Below, one piece after another: positions 37,812-46,097 of a stretch of 64,000 nt of DNA (the first letter of the stretch is position 1; every line of letters starts with the position of its first letter). The notes below the pieces were generated by a model. The model did no database searches, was not told the origin of the DNA, and saw nothing but the letters and a program-made list of their open reading frames with translations. The stretch spans positions 17,646-81,645 of the forward strand of contig JADLDI010000152.1 in the NCBI GenBank assembly GCA_020846745.1, written 5' to 3'. This DNA comes from Bryobacterales bacterium. GTDB lineage: Bacteria; Acidobacteriota; Terriglobia; Bryobacterales; Bryobacteraceae. A program made the translations under genes and the position numbers.

Positions 37812-37828
37812 TGCAATTCATTTTCCAC
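37812..37828 (-). promoter_or_regulatory. Candidate sigma-54 promoter for the single-domain response regulator
   Basis: Read on the minus strand: GTGGAAAATGAATTGCA, GG-N10-GC spacing with a perfect TTGCA -12 box but a weaker -24 box (9 of 13). The start would be near 37801, giving a leader of about 46 bases. Confidence 0.4.
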
Positions 37829-37842
37829 CAATTCGCTCCCAC

Positions 37843-37859
37843 TTGGCACTTCACATGCC
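37843..37859 (+). promoter_or_regulatory. Candidate sigma-54 promoter for dps
   Basis: TTGGCACTTCACATGCC has a perfect TTGGCAC -24 element and correct GG-N10-GC spacing (10 of 13). Its -24 box is 14 bp from the -24 end of the oppositely oriented site at 37812-37828. Transcription would start near 37870, only a few bases before the ATG at 37874. Confidence 0.55.
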
Positions 37860-37873
37860 CTATTCCCGTCCGT

Positions 37874-38479
37874 ATGAGCAACAAACGCAATTCAAAAACC
37901 GCTTCCGAGCACGACCAGGCTTCTCCGGTCCTCGCAATTTCCGATCACCCGCTGCAGGCTTTTCGCTCCGTCACTCGCATGCCTATCGGTCTCGATGAAG
38001 ACGTGTGCAGCCGCAGTATCGAGGTTCTCAACCAGATCCTCGCCGACACCATCGCTTTGCGCGACCTCTACAAGAAACACCATTGGCAGGTCGCCGGCCC
38101 GACCTTTCTCCCGCTTCACGAACTCTTCGACAAGCACGCTGCCGAACAGAACGAAATCGTCGACATGCTTGCCGAGCGTGTCCAACTGCTCGGCGGTGTC
38201 AGTGTTGCGGCCGCTGCCGATGTCGTCGAATTGACACAGGTTCCGCGTCCGCCCAAAGAACGGGAAGAAGTCCCCACTCAGATTTCTCGTCTCGTCGAAG
38301 CTCACGAGATCATCCTGCGCGAAGCGCGTCGCGGCGCTCGCCAGGCCTCCGAAGCCGGCGATGAGGGCACTAACGACTTGCTCGTCAGCGATGTGGTCCG
38401 CACCAACGAACTCGAGGTCTGGTTCATTTCCCAGCACCTGGTAAACGTCCCTCTCTCTGAAGAGCAACCGAACCATTAG
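37874..38479 (+). CDS. dps: Dps family DNA-protection ferritin
   Basis: 201 residues from the ATG at 37874. All inter-subunit ferroxidase ligands keep E. coli Dps spacing: His70, His82, Asp86, Asp97 and Glu101 (KKHHWQVAGPTF ... HELFD ... VDMLAERV). A 38-residue N-terminal tail beginning MSNKRNSKTASEH carries basic residues, as in Dps proteins that bind DNA. Dodecamers oxidise and store iron and shield DNA during stress. No Shine-Dalgarno precedes the ATG and the candidate sigma-54 start is about 4 bases upstream, so either the message is nearly leaderless or translation starts at the Met at 37979. Another gene follows 73 bp downstream. Confidence 0.92.
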   Translation: MSNKRNSKTASEHDQASPVLAISDHPLQAFRSVTRMPIGLDEDVCSRSIEVLNQILADTIALRDLYKKHHWQVAGPTFLPLHELFDKHAAEQNEIVDMLAERVQLLGGVSVAAAADVVELTQVPRPPKEREEVPTQISRLVEAHEIILREARRGARQASEAGDEGTNDLLVSDVVRTNELEVWFISQHLVNVPLSEEQPNH

Positions 38480-38497
38480 CCGCCATCTCTACTTCAC

Positions 38498-38522
38498 GGG
38501 CCGGACCTTCCACGTTCGGCCC
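38498..38522 (+). terminator. Possible hairpin after dps
   Basis: GGGCCG and CGGCCC can pair (6 bp, 13-base loop) 18 bp past the dps stop, with partial extension by ACGGG/CCCGT. No T-run follows. Confidence 0.25.
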
Positions 38523-38552
38523 AACCCGTTCCCCTTACCAGGTAAGAACTCC

Positions 38553-39032
38553 ATGATCGCTCCAACCATCAAATTCCGCGCCGTTCCCGTCGTCGCCTCC
38601 CTGCTCATGGCCGCCCTGCTTATGGCCGCCGACCCGGCCAGCCTCAATGGCACCTGGGTCCTCGACGTTCATAAATCCAACTTCGGGAAAGTTCGCAAAC
38701 CGGCTAGCGGCGTCATCACCATTCAGCACGCCGAACCGAAGCTCCGCTACACCGGAACCAACACCTTTGCCAACGAAAAGTCCGACTACGGATTCGATGG
38801 CTCAATTGATGGAAAAGCCTACACGGCTACTCATGCTTCCGGTCCCGGCACGATGACCATCAAACGTCTCGATTCCCGAACGATAGAAAGCTACTACAAA
38901 GCCGACGCCGGCGGATACGAGGAGTCCGCCCGCACCTCCATCTCCGCTGACGGCAAGGTCCTCACCCGCAAGATCACCGTCAAGGCCAAAGACGGTACCT
39001 ACTCCTGGACCGAGATCTACAATCGGAAATAG
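38553..39032 (+). CDS. Small secreted beta-rich protein of unknown function
   Basis: 159 residues. A signal peptide (about 1-27, VASLLMAALLMAADPA) is followed by a lipocalin-like start, NGTWVLDVHKSNFGKV, and alternating strand/turn segments ending TYSWTEIYNRK. Proteins beginning with a G-T-W-x-L-x-x-x-K-S motif are frequent in Acidobacteria and are usually left as hypothetical. There are no catalytic motifs or cysteines in the mature part. It follows dps on the same strand and may share its transcript if the weak hairpin at 38498 does not terminate. Confidence 0.7.
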   Translation: MIAPTIKFRAVPVVASLLMAALLMAADPASLNGTWVLDVHKSNFGKVRKPASGVITIQHAEPKLRYTGTNTFANEKSDYGFDGSIDGKAYTATHASGPGTMTIKRLDSRTIESYYKADAGGYEESARTSISADGKVLTRKITVKAKDGTYSWTEIYNRK

Positions 39033-39038
39033 CCCGTG

Positions 39039-39052
39039 TAAGCCCGCGGTCC
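39039..39052. repeat. 14-bp intergenic repeat (copy 1)
   Basis: TAAGCCCGCGGTCC occurs here and again at 59026-59039, both times in intergenic DNA. It is the first part of a GC-rich block (39036-39105, including GAGCGGGAGCGTCAGCGACC) that looks like fragments of dispersed palindromic repeats. It belongs to the 303-bp gene-free stretch 39033-39335. Confidence 0.35.
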
Positions 39053-39202
39053 AAGCGCTGCTTCCCACTCGGAGCGGGAGCGTCAGCGACCCGGCCGACG
39101 CACCGCCCCCCTGAAGCGCAATCTTGATTAACGTTTAGCCATCTCGCAAATTGGGTTCGTTCCGCACGGATTCTTCGAGTTCGGTCTGGTAGCCCCTTCT
39201 CC

Positions 39203-39303
39203 CGATCCTGTAACAGGATCGACCTTCCATCCGATAGTACTTTCGTACTATTTGTGTCACGAGATACCCACAACATGATACATACGTGCAGTGTCTTACA
39301 CTG
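39203..39303. promoter_or_regulatory. Cluster of three inverted repeats upstream of the GT2 gene
   Basis: Within 101 bp of comparatively AT-rich DNA there are three perfect short dyads: CGATCCTG-TAA-CAGGATCG (39203-39221), ATAGTAC-TTTC-GTACTAT (39234-39251) and CAGTGT-CTT-ACACTG (39289-39303). A TATACT -10-like hexamer (39304-39309) abuts the third, and the GT2 ATG is at 39336. Together they look like operators of a regulated promoter. No coding sequence is seen in the surrounding 303 bp. Confidence 0.4.
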
Positions 39304-39335
39304 TATACTGTCTGAATCGCTGTACGGTTTCTTGA

Positions 39336-40541
39336 ATGGTCTCTGTATCGGTAGTTATTCCCGTCCGCAATGGCGCCCCCGATCTTCTTCGCTGTCTCCT
39401 CAGCATTGCCCATTCGCGCGTAACGCCCTTTGAGTGCATCGTTGTTGATGACGCGTCCTCAGATACCAGCGCCCAAATAGCCGGCGACTTCGGAGCCACG
39501 GTTCTCCGGCTTCGCAAGCAGAGCGGACCTGCCGTGGCCCGTAACCTCGGGGTTCAGTCGGCCCGCGGCGATGTCGTGTTGTTCATCGATGCCGACGTAA
39601 GCCTTCTGCCCGACGCCATCGAGCGCCTGATTGAGCACTTCGCAGCCGATCCCGATCTCACCGCCGTATTCGGTTCCTATGCTGATCGTTGCCCGAATCC
39701 TGACTTTTTTTCACTGTATAAGAACCTTCAGCACGCATTTGTTCATAGGTCCGCCTCTGGCGCTGCCTCCACGTTCTGGTCTGGTTGCGGCGCCATCCGC
39801 CGCAAACGCTTCCTTGCCTACGGCGGTTTCGACGAAACCTACGGCCGCCCCTGCATCGAGGACATCGAACTCGGCACTCGCCTCGCCCGTATCGGCGAGA
39901 AAATTCGCGTCGACGGCGCCATCCAGGTCGAACACCGAAAACAGTACAAGTTCCTTTCAATGGTCCGTAGCGACCTCTTTGACCGCGCCATCCCTTGGAC
40001 CCAGTTGATCCTCCGCGAAGGCAAGATGCCCAATACCCTGAATGTCGCCAACGGGCAGCGTACCGCCGCGGCGCTGGTCTGGGTGTTTCTGGCTCTCGTT
40101 TCAGGTTCCGCCCTGTTCCACGGCGTTGAGGCGCTGACACCCTGGGCGGCCATGATTCTTCTCGCCGTGGCTGCCTGTTTAATCATTCGCCGTGGCCGTA
40201 GCGCCAACATCTCCTGGGCAACCGTCGCCCTCTTGCTCGGTCTGGCCGCCGCCTCTCGGCTTCAGTTGGAGGACTTCGACAAAATCACTCTCGCGGCGGC
40301 CGCTGCTCTCTCTGGTGTTCTCTTTATCAACCGCAAGTTCTATCGCTTCCTTGCGGACCGTGGCGGTTGGGCCCTCGCCATCGCTGCTGTCCCTTTCCAC
40401 TTGCTCTATTACGTCTACGGCGTTATCGGCTTTGTATTCGGCGCCGTGCTTTATGTAGTCCATCCGCCCGCCCCGGTCCCTATCGTCACCAGCAAGCTCC
40501 GCACTTCCGATTCCGCCACCGAGGTCGGCGCCCTGCGTTAG
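39336..40541 (+). CDS. Membrane-anchored family 2 glycosyltransferase
   Basis: 401 residues. An N-terminal GT-A domain (about 3-230) has VSVVIPVRNGA, VVDDASSD, ARNLGVQSARGDVVLFIDADVS (the DxD) and GGFDETYGRPCIEDIELG, where the ED pair supplies the catalytic base. The C-terminal 150 residues hold four to five membrane segments. Such enzymes add sugars to lipid-linked intermediates at the inner membrane, here probably for the exopolysaccharide locus that follows. Its stop TAG overlaps the stop TAA of the convergent GT39-like gene (bases 40538-40541). Confidence 0.85.
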   Translation: MVSVSVVIPVRNGAPDLLRCLLSIAHSRVTPFECIVVDDASSDTSAQIAGDFGATVLRLRKQSGPAVARNLGVQSARGDVVLFIDADVSLLPDAIERLIEHFAADPDLTAVFGSYADRCPNPDFFSLYKNLQHAFVHRSASGAASTFWSGCGAIRRKRFLAYGGFDETYGRPCIEDIELGTRLARIGEKIRVDGAIQVEHRKQYKFLSMVRSDLFDRAIPWTQLILREGKMPNTLNVANGQRTAAALVWVFLALVSGSALFHGVEALTPWAAMILLAVAACLIIRRGRSANISWATVALLLGLAAASRLQLEDFDKITLAAAAALSGVLFINRKFYRFLADRGGWALAIAAVPFHLLYYVYGVIGFVFGAVLYVVHPPAPVPIVTSKLRTSDSATEVGALR

Positions 40542-42061
40542 TTCGCGGCGCCCAACGCCCGGTACAGCGTCACCCTCGGATTCGCTACGCGCACCTTCTC
40601 CCACTCACTTCCGTACTTCTCCAGGAACGCCCGCACCGCCTTCAGATCCGGTTGATCTTGCCCGCGCACCTCGTCCATCACAATCATCCCCACCGCCCGC
40701 TCTTTCATGTATTTCCGCAGTTCCTCCGGAGTCGAGAATTTCATCTTGAAGAACGATCCCACCATGTCCGACTCCGACATTACCTTCCCCGCCCGAATCA
40801 CCGTCCCTTGCGGCCGCCTCGTTTCCAGAATGGCGAACTCCGACGTGAAGTCTCCTTCCATGTCCCCGTACCCCGTCACAAATACCACCGGGTACTGGTG
40901 CGCAAGCCGGGCCGCCTCGCGATAGTCGTTCAGCTTCCGAGGAATCGGCTGATCGAGTCCCAAGCAGTACCATGCGAACACCGCCAGCGCCATCGCCGCT
41001 ATTCCCGCCTGCCACACATTGCGTGGAAACCGCGGTGCGCACCAATGCACGGCATAGGCTAACGTTACGAGAAACAGCGGTCCCAGCGTCACCAGGTGCC
41101 GCGGCTCCCATACCCCGATACTGATCGTCCCCGCAAACGTTCCGATCGTCAATCCCAGCGAAGCCGCCGCAAACGGCCACTCCCGTACCATCCGAATCGT
41201 AGCCAGGTAAGCCGCGCCGGCCACCGGCCACAGCGGTAGCGGAAACAGCTGTCGAAAGTATCGGAAAAACGCCTTCGCCCGGTAGGGCCGTACTCCAGGA
41301 CCTCCGTACATCAGCACCTTCTCGTGCTTCGCTCCCGGCACAAACAGGTACCACGGCAGGCAAATCGCAACCACCATCGCCGCCGGTATCCAAAACGCCG
41401 CCCGCCGCATCAGATCCAGCTTCCGCGTCAGCAGCACTCCGGCGACAGGCACTGCGGCTAACGCCAGTCCCGTCCCCTTCGTCATGATCGCGGCGGTCGT
41501 GAATACCCCGAACAGTGCGCTCTGCCACCACTGCTCTTTCTCCAGGTACCGCGCATATGCCCGCACGGCGAGAAAGGAAAACAGCACCACTACCAGTTCC
41601 GAGTACACTTTCTCGCCCGCCGTCCGCACCGGCGGCAACAACAGCCACAACAACCCCATCGGTATCGCCGGCCGCGGCGCGAACCGCCTGATCTCAAGCG
41701 AGATCAGCAGCGATACAAGCGCCGCCGCAATCGCCATCATCCACAGCGCCGTTAGTAGCTTCGGCTCGAACAGGAAATACCAGACGCCGTGCAGCACATA
41801 GAACATCGGCGGCCAGTGCCCCATCATCACCTTTTGATAATGGTCGTAATACGCCTCCGCAAAACGCAGCGGATGCTCAAACAGGTGCCCCCGCACGTAG
41901 TCGTGCAGCATCAGCCCCGTCATAAAATGGCCCGACTCGTCCTGCCACCCGCTCCATCCGCCCGACCAGTCTCCACGTGCCCACTGCAGCGTCAACGCGA
42001 CCGCAATATAAAGCGCCAGCTCCAGCGCCCGCCCGCCCCAGCTTCGCCATCTTCGCACCAT
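40538..42061 (-). CDS. GT39-like (ArnT/PMT-type) integral membrane glycosyltransferase
   Basis: 507 residues with 10-12 predicted membrane segments. After the first segment comes WQDESGHF, whose D-E pair matches the catalytic acidic motif of GT-C glycosyltransferases, followed by the MGHWPPMFYVLHGVWY region common in this family. The soluble C-terminal 120 residues (DYREAARLAHQYPVVFVTGYGDMEG) lie outside the membrane part. GT-C enzymes transfer sugars from polyprenyl-phosphate donors on the periplasmic side. It is divergent from the secreted protein at 42271. Confidence 0.78.
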   Translation of the reverse strand: MVRRWRSWGGRALELALYIAVALTLQWARGDWSGGWSGWQDESGHFMTGLMLHDYVRGHLFEHPLRFAEAYYDHYQKVMMGHWPPMFYVLHGVWYFLFEPKLLTALWMMAIAAALVSLLISLEIRRFAPRPAIPMGLLWLLLPPVRTAGEKVYSELVVVLFSFLAVRAYARYLEKEQWWQSALFGVFTTAAIMTKGTGLALAAVPVAGVLLTRKLDLMRRAAFWIPAAMVVAICLPWYLFVPGAKHEKVLMYGGPGVRPYRAKAFFRYFRQLFPLPLWPVAGAAYLATIRMVREWPFAAASLGLTIGTFAGTISIGVWEPRHLVTLGPLFLVTLAYAVHWCAPRFPRNVWQAGIAAMALAVFAWYCLGLDQPIPRKLNDYREAARLAHQYPVVFVTGYGDMEGDFTSEFAILETRRPQGTVIRAGKVMSESDMVGSFFKMKFSTPEELRKYMKERAVGMIVMDEVRGQDQPDLKAVRAFLEKYGSEWEKVRVANPRVTLYRALGAAN

Positions 42062-42270
42062 ATTTAGGGCGCCTGATTTGGGGCGCCTGCTTGCTCCAAT
42101 TCCATACTTTGAACTTCGCGGCTTGGTGTATCCAGCTTACCTTGTCCCCTCCCCTCCTTCTCCGGCAGTCCGATTGCCCCCGCCACGCCAAAGCCGTACC
42201 ATTTAAAAGGTACTTTCTACATCCGAGACGGTCGCCATTGGGTCGGACGTCCAAATCCGGAGGTTTCTTT

Positions 42271-43443
42271 ATGGGTTCTTTCATTCTTCGATTTGCTGCC
42301 GGGACACTTGCTTCCATTGCTCTTCTCGCCGGCGCCGACTTTACTTACGAACAGAAAACCGAAATTACGGGCGGGTCCATGAAACGCATGATGGACATGG
42401 CCGCGCGTTTCTCGCGCCAGGCCGCGGGTCCGCAGACCACCACTCATCGCTATAGCGGCGATAAGATGTCGGTGCAGGCCGCCAACGCCACCACGGTCTA
42501 CGACCTCGCCGCCGACACCATCACCCAGATCGATCACGGCAAGAAAGAATACTCCGTGATCGGCTTTGCCGAAATGATGGAACTGACCAAAGCCCTGATG
42601 AGCAAGTTCAACCAAGGCCAGGATCAGGGTGTTCAGGTCAACTGGAAAGCCACCGTCGACCTTACCGGTAAAACCAAGCCCGTCGCCGGCGTAGACACCA
42701 AAGAGGCAGTCCTTAAAGTTGAAATGGAAGCCCAGGATGCGTCGAAAGCTAAGTCCGGCGTCACCAGCATGGACATGGACATGTGGATTGGAGCCATGCC
42801 CGGCTATCAGGCCGTTCGCGATTTTCAGCGCAAAATGGCCGCTAAGATGTCCCTGGCCGCCGGCGTAAACCCCATGATGATGTCCCAAATGGGTTCCGGC
42901 GGCATGAACGCCATGATGGAGGCCGGTAAGAAGATCGCCGAACTCGACGGCATCCCTCTCGAGACCATAATGCGGATGAAAGGAATGATGGGCGTTCCTG
43001 GCATGTCCCAGCGCCGTCCGGAAGCCTCCGAACAGCAGCAATCCACCGAAACCGCCCAGGTCCCCTCCACCGCCGATGTCAAAGACGCCGCTAAGGAACG
43101 TGCGGCCGAAGCCGCCGCGGAAAACACCGCCTCCCGCGTTACCCGTGGCCGCTTGGGCGGACTCGGTGGAAACATGGGCGGAATGCTCGGTGGCCGCCTC
43201 GGCCGCGGCAAGAAAAAGGAAGAAGCTCAGCCCGCCCCGCAAGCCCAACCCGAGCCCGCTCCCGCCGCTGCTCCAGCGCCCGCTCCCGCCGCCAATCCGG
43301 CGCCCGCTTCCGGTTCCGACCAACTGGCCATCGAATCGGTTACGACGGTCACGTCTTTCAACAGCAACCCCGTCGACCCCGCCGCCTTCACCGTTCCCGC
43401 TGGTTACAAGCAGGTCGAACACCCGTTGAAGAAGACGAAATAA
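42271..43443 (+). CDS. Secreted DUF4412-like protein with Ala/Pro-rich linker
   Basis: 390 residues from the ATG at 42271, which has CGGAGG upstream and begins a signal peptide (MGSFILRFAAGTLASIALLAGA); upstream in-frame starts lie in the divergent promoter. The first 200 residues (DFTYEQKTEITGGSMKRM, KMSVQAANATTVYDLAADTIT) resemble DUF4412, whose members often end, as here, with a FTVPAGYKQVE motif. The middle is Met-rich (NPMMMSQMGSGGMNAMMEAG). Residues about 310-350 are an Ala/Pro repeat typical of a periplasmic or cell-wall-spanning linker. The function is unknown. The 209-bp gap upstream contains a GGGCGCCTG direct repeat (42067 and 42081). Confidence 0.7.
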   Translation: MGSFILRFAAGTLASIALLAGADFTYEQKTEITGGSMKRMMDMAARFSRQAAGPQTTTHRYSGDKMSVQAANATTVYDLAADTITQIDHGKKEYSVIGFAEMMELTKALMSKFNQGQDQGVQVNWKATVDLTGKTKPVAGVDTKEAVLKVEMEAQDASKAKSGVTSMDMDMWIGAMPGYQAVRDFQRKMAAKMSLAAGVNPMMMSQMGSGGMNAMMEAGKKIAELDGIPLETIMRMKGMMGVPGMSQRRPEASEQQQSTETAQVPSTADVKDAAKERAAEAAAENTASRVTRGRLGGLGGNMGGMLGGRLGRGKKKEEAQPAPQAQPEPAPAAAPAPAPAANPAPASGSDQLAIESVTTVTSFNSNPVDPAAFTVPAGYKQVEHPLKKTK

Positions 43444-43506
43444 CCTTACAACCCGACCGCACAACTGGCCGCCACCGCCGCTAACAATCGCTTCCTCAGC
43501 GGTAAA

Positions 43507-44964
43507 TCAGCAGGCGCCTCTCCTCGATATCACCGTCGTGATCGTGCGCGCAATAATAAACAGGTCCAGCCAGACCGACCAGTTCCGGACGTAAAACACG
43601 TCCAGCGCTACCCGCTCCTCATACGTCGTTTCGTTCCGCCCCGATACCTGCCAAAGCCCCGTTATCCCGCCCTTCACCCGGCAGTAATGCTTGATGTGGT
43701 CTCCATACCGCGGCACCTCGTCATCCACCACCGGCCGCGGACCGACAATGCTCATCTCGCCACAAAGCACATTCCACAGTTGCGGAAGCTCATCGAGGCT
43801 GCTCTTTCTCAGAAAGTTGCCGATCCACGTTACTCGCGGATCTTCCCGTAACTTGCGCGTAAGTTCCCATTCCGCCTGCGCGGCGCGATTGTTCGCCAAA
43901 TAACTCGCCAGCACCGCGTCGGAGTTATTGATCATCGACCGGAACTTCCAGGCCCGGAAATACTCGCCGTCCCTGCCCACCCGGCGGTGCCCGTAAAACA
44001 CCGGCCACCCCATTTGGATCAGGATCCCCAAAGCGATCGCACCGAAAACAGGCGCCAGCACGATCAGTCCAGCAATCGCCAGCGTCAGGTCCAACACATC
44101 CTTCAGGAACTGGCGGTGCCGCGCATAAATATGTTGCGAAATCTCCAGCCCGAACTGTCCCGCCAGGTTGCGTGGCTCGATCGCAAACCCGAACAGGCCC
44201 CCGAGCGGCGGCATCCAGATCACCCGCGTGAAATGTGCGCACCGCCGCTCGATCGTTTCGATCATGCTTAAGCCCGTCATTCCCGGCATCGCCACCACCG
44301 CATACGCCGCTTTGCGTTCGAGCGCCGTCGGTAAATGGTCGTCATGTATTACCGGCAAACCCTGATACGTGTCCGGAGCCATCGGATCCTCGGTGGCAAC
44401 GGCCACTGGCACCAGCCCCACACCCGGATGCCGCGTCAGTGCCGACAGCGTGTGCTGCAAAGCGCCGCCCGATCCGAACACCACTGCCGGAAATCCCCAC
44501 CACCTGCGCCGTCCGAACACGCGCCGAACGTATGAGCGCAGAAACGGAATGAAAAAAATCGTCAACAGCACCGCCAGCGCCAGCGTCCAGGTGACGCTGC
44601 TCCGGCCGCCGCGCTGAGATACCGTGATGGCTGCCAGTAACACAAACACTACCGCGCTCGACGTACTTACCTTCCGTATCTCGTCCTGCGTCGGCATTGC
44701 AATCACTGAATAGAGCCCCAGCGCCGCATATACCGCCACAAACACCGGAATCGCCGGCCACAACTGCAAATACCCCGATAACTCCACCGGCCCTGCGATC
44801 GACGCTTTTATCAAAACGCTAAGTGCAACCGCCGTCACCAAAGCTACTATGTCTGTCGCTACGAGAACCCCGATCACCGCGCCCGGTTGACACCCTTGTG
44901 TGACTCGAAGCGAAGATTCCAGCCGCGCGCCGGATAGCGGCGCCAGCGAAACTGTCGGATTCAT
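43507..44964 (-). CDS. wbaP: WbaP-type undecaprenyl-phosphate sugar-1-phosphate transferase
   Basis: 485 residues. Four N-terminal membrane helices, a central CoA-binding-like Rossmann domain (VVFGSGGALQHTLSAL), then a fifth helix and the C-terminal bacterial sugar transferase domain: KFRSM, FLRKSSLDELPQLWNVLCGEMSIVGPRP and GITGLWQVSGRN. This transferase starts the repeat unit by moving hexose-1-phosphate (often galactose or glucose) onto undecaprenyl phosphate. It is the last gene of the minus-strand exopolysaccharide operon, and its ATG overlaps the preceding stop (ATGA at 44961-44964). The exact sugar is not predictable. Confidence 0.92.
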   Translation of the reverse strand: MNPTVSLAPLSGARLESSLRVTQGCQPGAVIGVLVATDIVALVTAVALSVLIKASIAGPVELSGYLQLWPAIPVFVAVYAALGLYSVIAMPTQDEIRKVSTSSAVVFVLLAAITVSQRGGRSSVTWTLALAVLLTIFFIPFLRSYVRRVFGRRRWWGFPAVVFGSGGALQHTLSALTRHPGVGLVPVAVATEDPMAPDTYQGLPVIHDDHLPTALERKAAYAVVAMPGMTGLSMIETIERRCAHFTRVIWMPPLGGLFGFAIEPRNLAGQFGLEISQHIYARHRQFLKDVLDLTLAIAGLIVLAPVFGAIALGILIQMGWPVFYGHRRVGRDGEYFRAWKFRSMINNSDAVLASYLANNRAAQAEWELTRKLREDPRVTWIGNFLRKSSLDELPQLWNVLCGEMSIVGPRPVVDDEVPRYGDHIKHYCRVKGGITGLWQVSGRNETTYEERVALDVFYVRNWSVWLDLFIIARTITTVISRRGAC

Positions 44965-46097
44965 GGATGAGTCTCCTGGTAAACAACGGGAACTTGAGCC
45001 GTAAGTTGAGGAACTATTTCGCTATACACGAGGATGGTGCGATCGAGCATCAGCTGGCGTGTGAAATTACGCTCGTAACTGAGGCGGGCGGCGCGGCCAA
45101 AGTCCCGCCGGAGTTGCGCGGACCCGGCCAGGATGCTCAGTTTTTGCGCAAACTCCCGCGGCCGTCCCGCGGGTACTGTAAATCCGGTAACACCGTCTTC
45201 CACCGCTTCACTTACTCCGCCGACCGCAGAGGCGATAATCGGCAGCCCGGCGCGCATCGCTTCCAGAATCGAGATCGGAAATCCTTCCCAATGCGTCGGA
45301 AGCGCGAATATATGGGAACTGGCTAGTAAGTCCGGAATGTCGTGGCGGTCGCCCAGAAACCGCACATGTTGCGCAACGCCTAACTCACGCGCTAACTCCT
45401 CCATTTCCGAACGCAAAGGCCCGCCACCCGCAAACAGCACCTCGGCGCGCCCGTTCAGTTCCGGCAGCGCCCGCAGCAGCGTCGCGTGATCCTTCTGCCG
45501 CACGAATCGCGCCACCATTAGGATCTTCACCGGACCGCTATCCCCCCCAGGGCGCGCCCGCTCCGGCGAATCCGGAATCCCGTTATGAATCGTGACGATC
45601 TTGTTTGCGGGCAGCCCCCGGTCGATCGCCAGTTGCCGGTTCGCTTCCGATACCGCGATGATCTTGTGGCACACGCGCGCGGCGGCCTTCTCAAGCGGCG
45701 TTCCCACCAGTTTCCACATCCGTGCCGTGCCTTCTGCGAAACACCACGTGTGCGCCGTAAACACGCTCGGAACGCCGCTTAACCAGGCGGCCGCCCGCGC
45801 ATGGAACCCCGCCTTCGACGTATGCGCATGCACCAGGTCCGGCTTGATCCGCTTAAACAATCGCACCAGCGCATACACCGCCCGCAAATCCCGTGGCGGA
45901 TCCATCGGCTGTACCAGCGTCGGCGCCACATGCACATCCACCCCAAGCGCCCCGGCGGCTTCCGTCAGCGGACCCGTCTCCCCCGTCACCAGATGCAACC
46001 GGCACTTCCCGTGAAGCCCCTGCAACAGATCGAGCACGTGGCTCTGTCCGCCCCCGATCTCCGCCTTCGTAATCACGTAAACGATGCTCGGCTTCAT
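44961..46097 (-). CDS. Family 4 glycosyltransferase
   Basis: 378 residues from the ATG at 46097, which forms an ATGA overlap with the upstream gene and starts MKPSIVYVITKAEIGGGQSHV, the glycine-rich N-terminus of GT4 enzymes. Later landmarks are HAHTSKAG, VTIHNGIPD and HWEGFPISILEAMRAGLPIIAS with the E-x7-E retaining motif. GT-B fold, cytosolic or membrane-associated, presumably one step of exopolysaccharide repeat-unit assembly. The longer ORF to 46145 reads into the neighbouring gene and was not used. Confidence 0.9.
   Translation of the reverse strand: MKPSIVYVITKAEIGGGQSHVLDLLQGLHGKCRLHLVTGETGPLTEAAGALGVDVHVAPTLVQPMDPPRDLRAVYALVRLFKRIKPDLVHAHTSKAGFHARAAAWLSGVPSVFTAHTWCFAEGTARMWKLVGTPLEKAAARVCHKIIAVSEANRQLAIDRGLPANKIVTIHNGIPDSPERARPGGDSGPVKILMVARFVRQKDHATLLRALPELNGRAEVLFAGGGPLRSEMEELARELGVAQHVRFLGDRHDIPDLLASSHIFALPTHWEGFPISILEAMRAGLPIIASAVGGVSEAVEDGVTGFTVPAGRPREFAQKLSILAGSAQLRRDFGRAARLSYERNFTRQLMLDRTILVYSEIVPQLTAQVPVVYQETHP

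Noticed and set aside
42081..42094. GG-N10-GC match as a further sigma-54 promoter for the secreted protein at 42271
   Set aside because: Only about 8 of 13 consensus positions and about 175 bp from the start codon, so it fits chance expectation. A similar weak match near 17390 was rejected for the same reason.
42217..43464. Minus-strand open frame antisense to the secreted DUF4412-like gene
   Set aside because: Gly/His/Phe-rich shadow. The plus-strand frame has a ribosome binding site, signal peptide and family-like ending.
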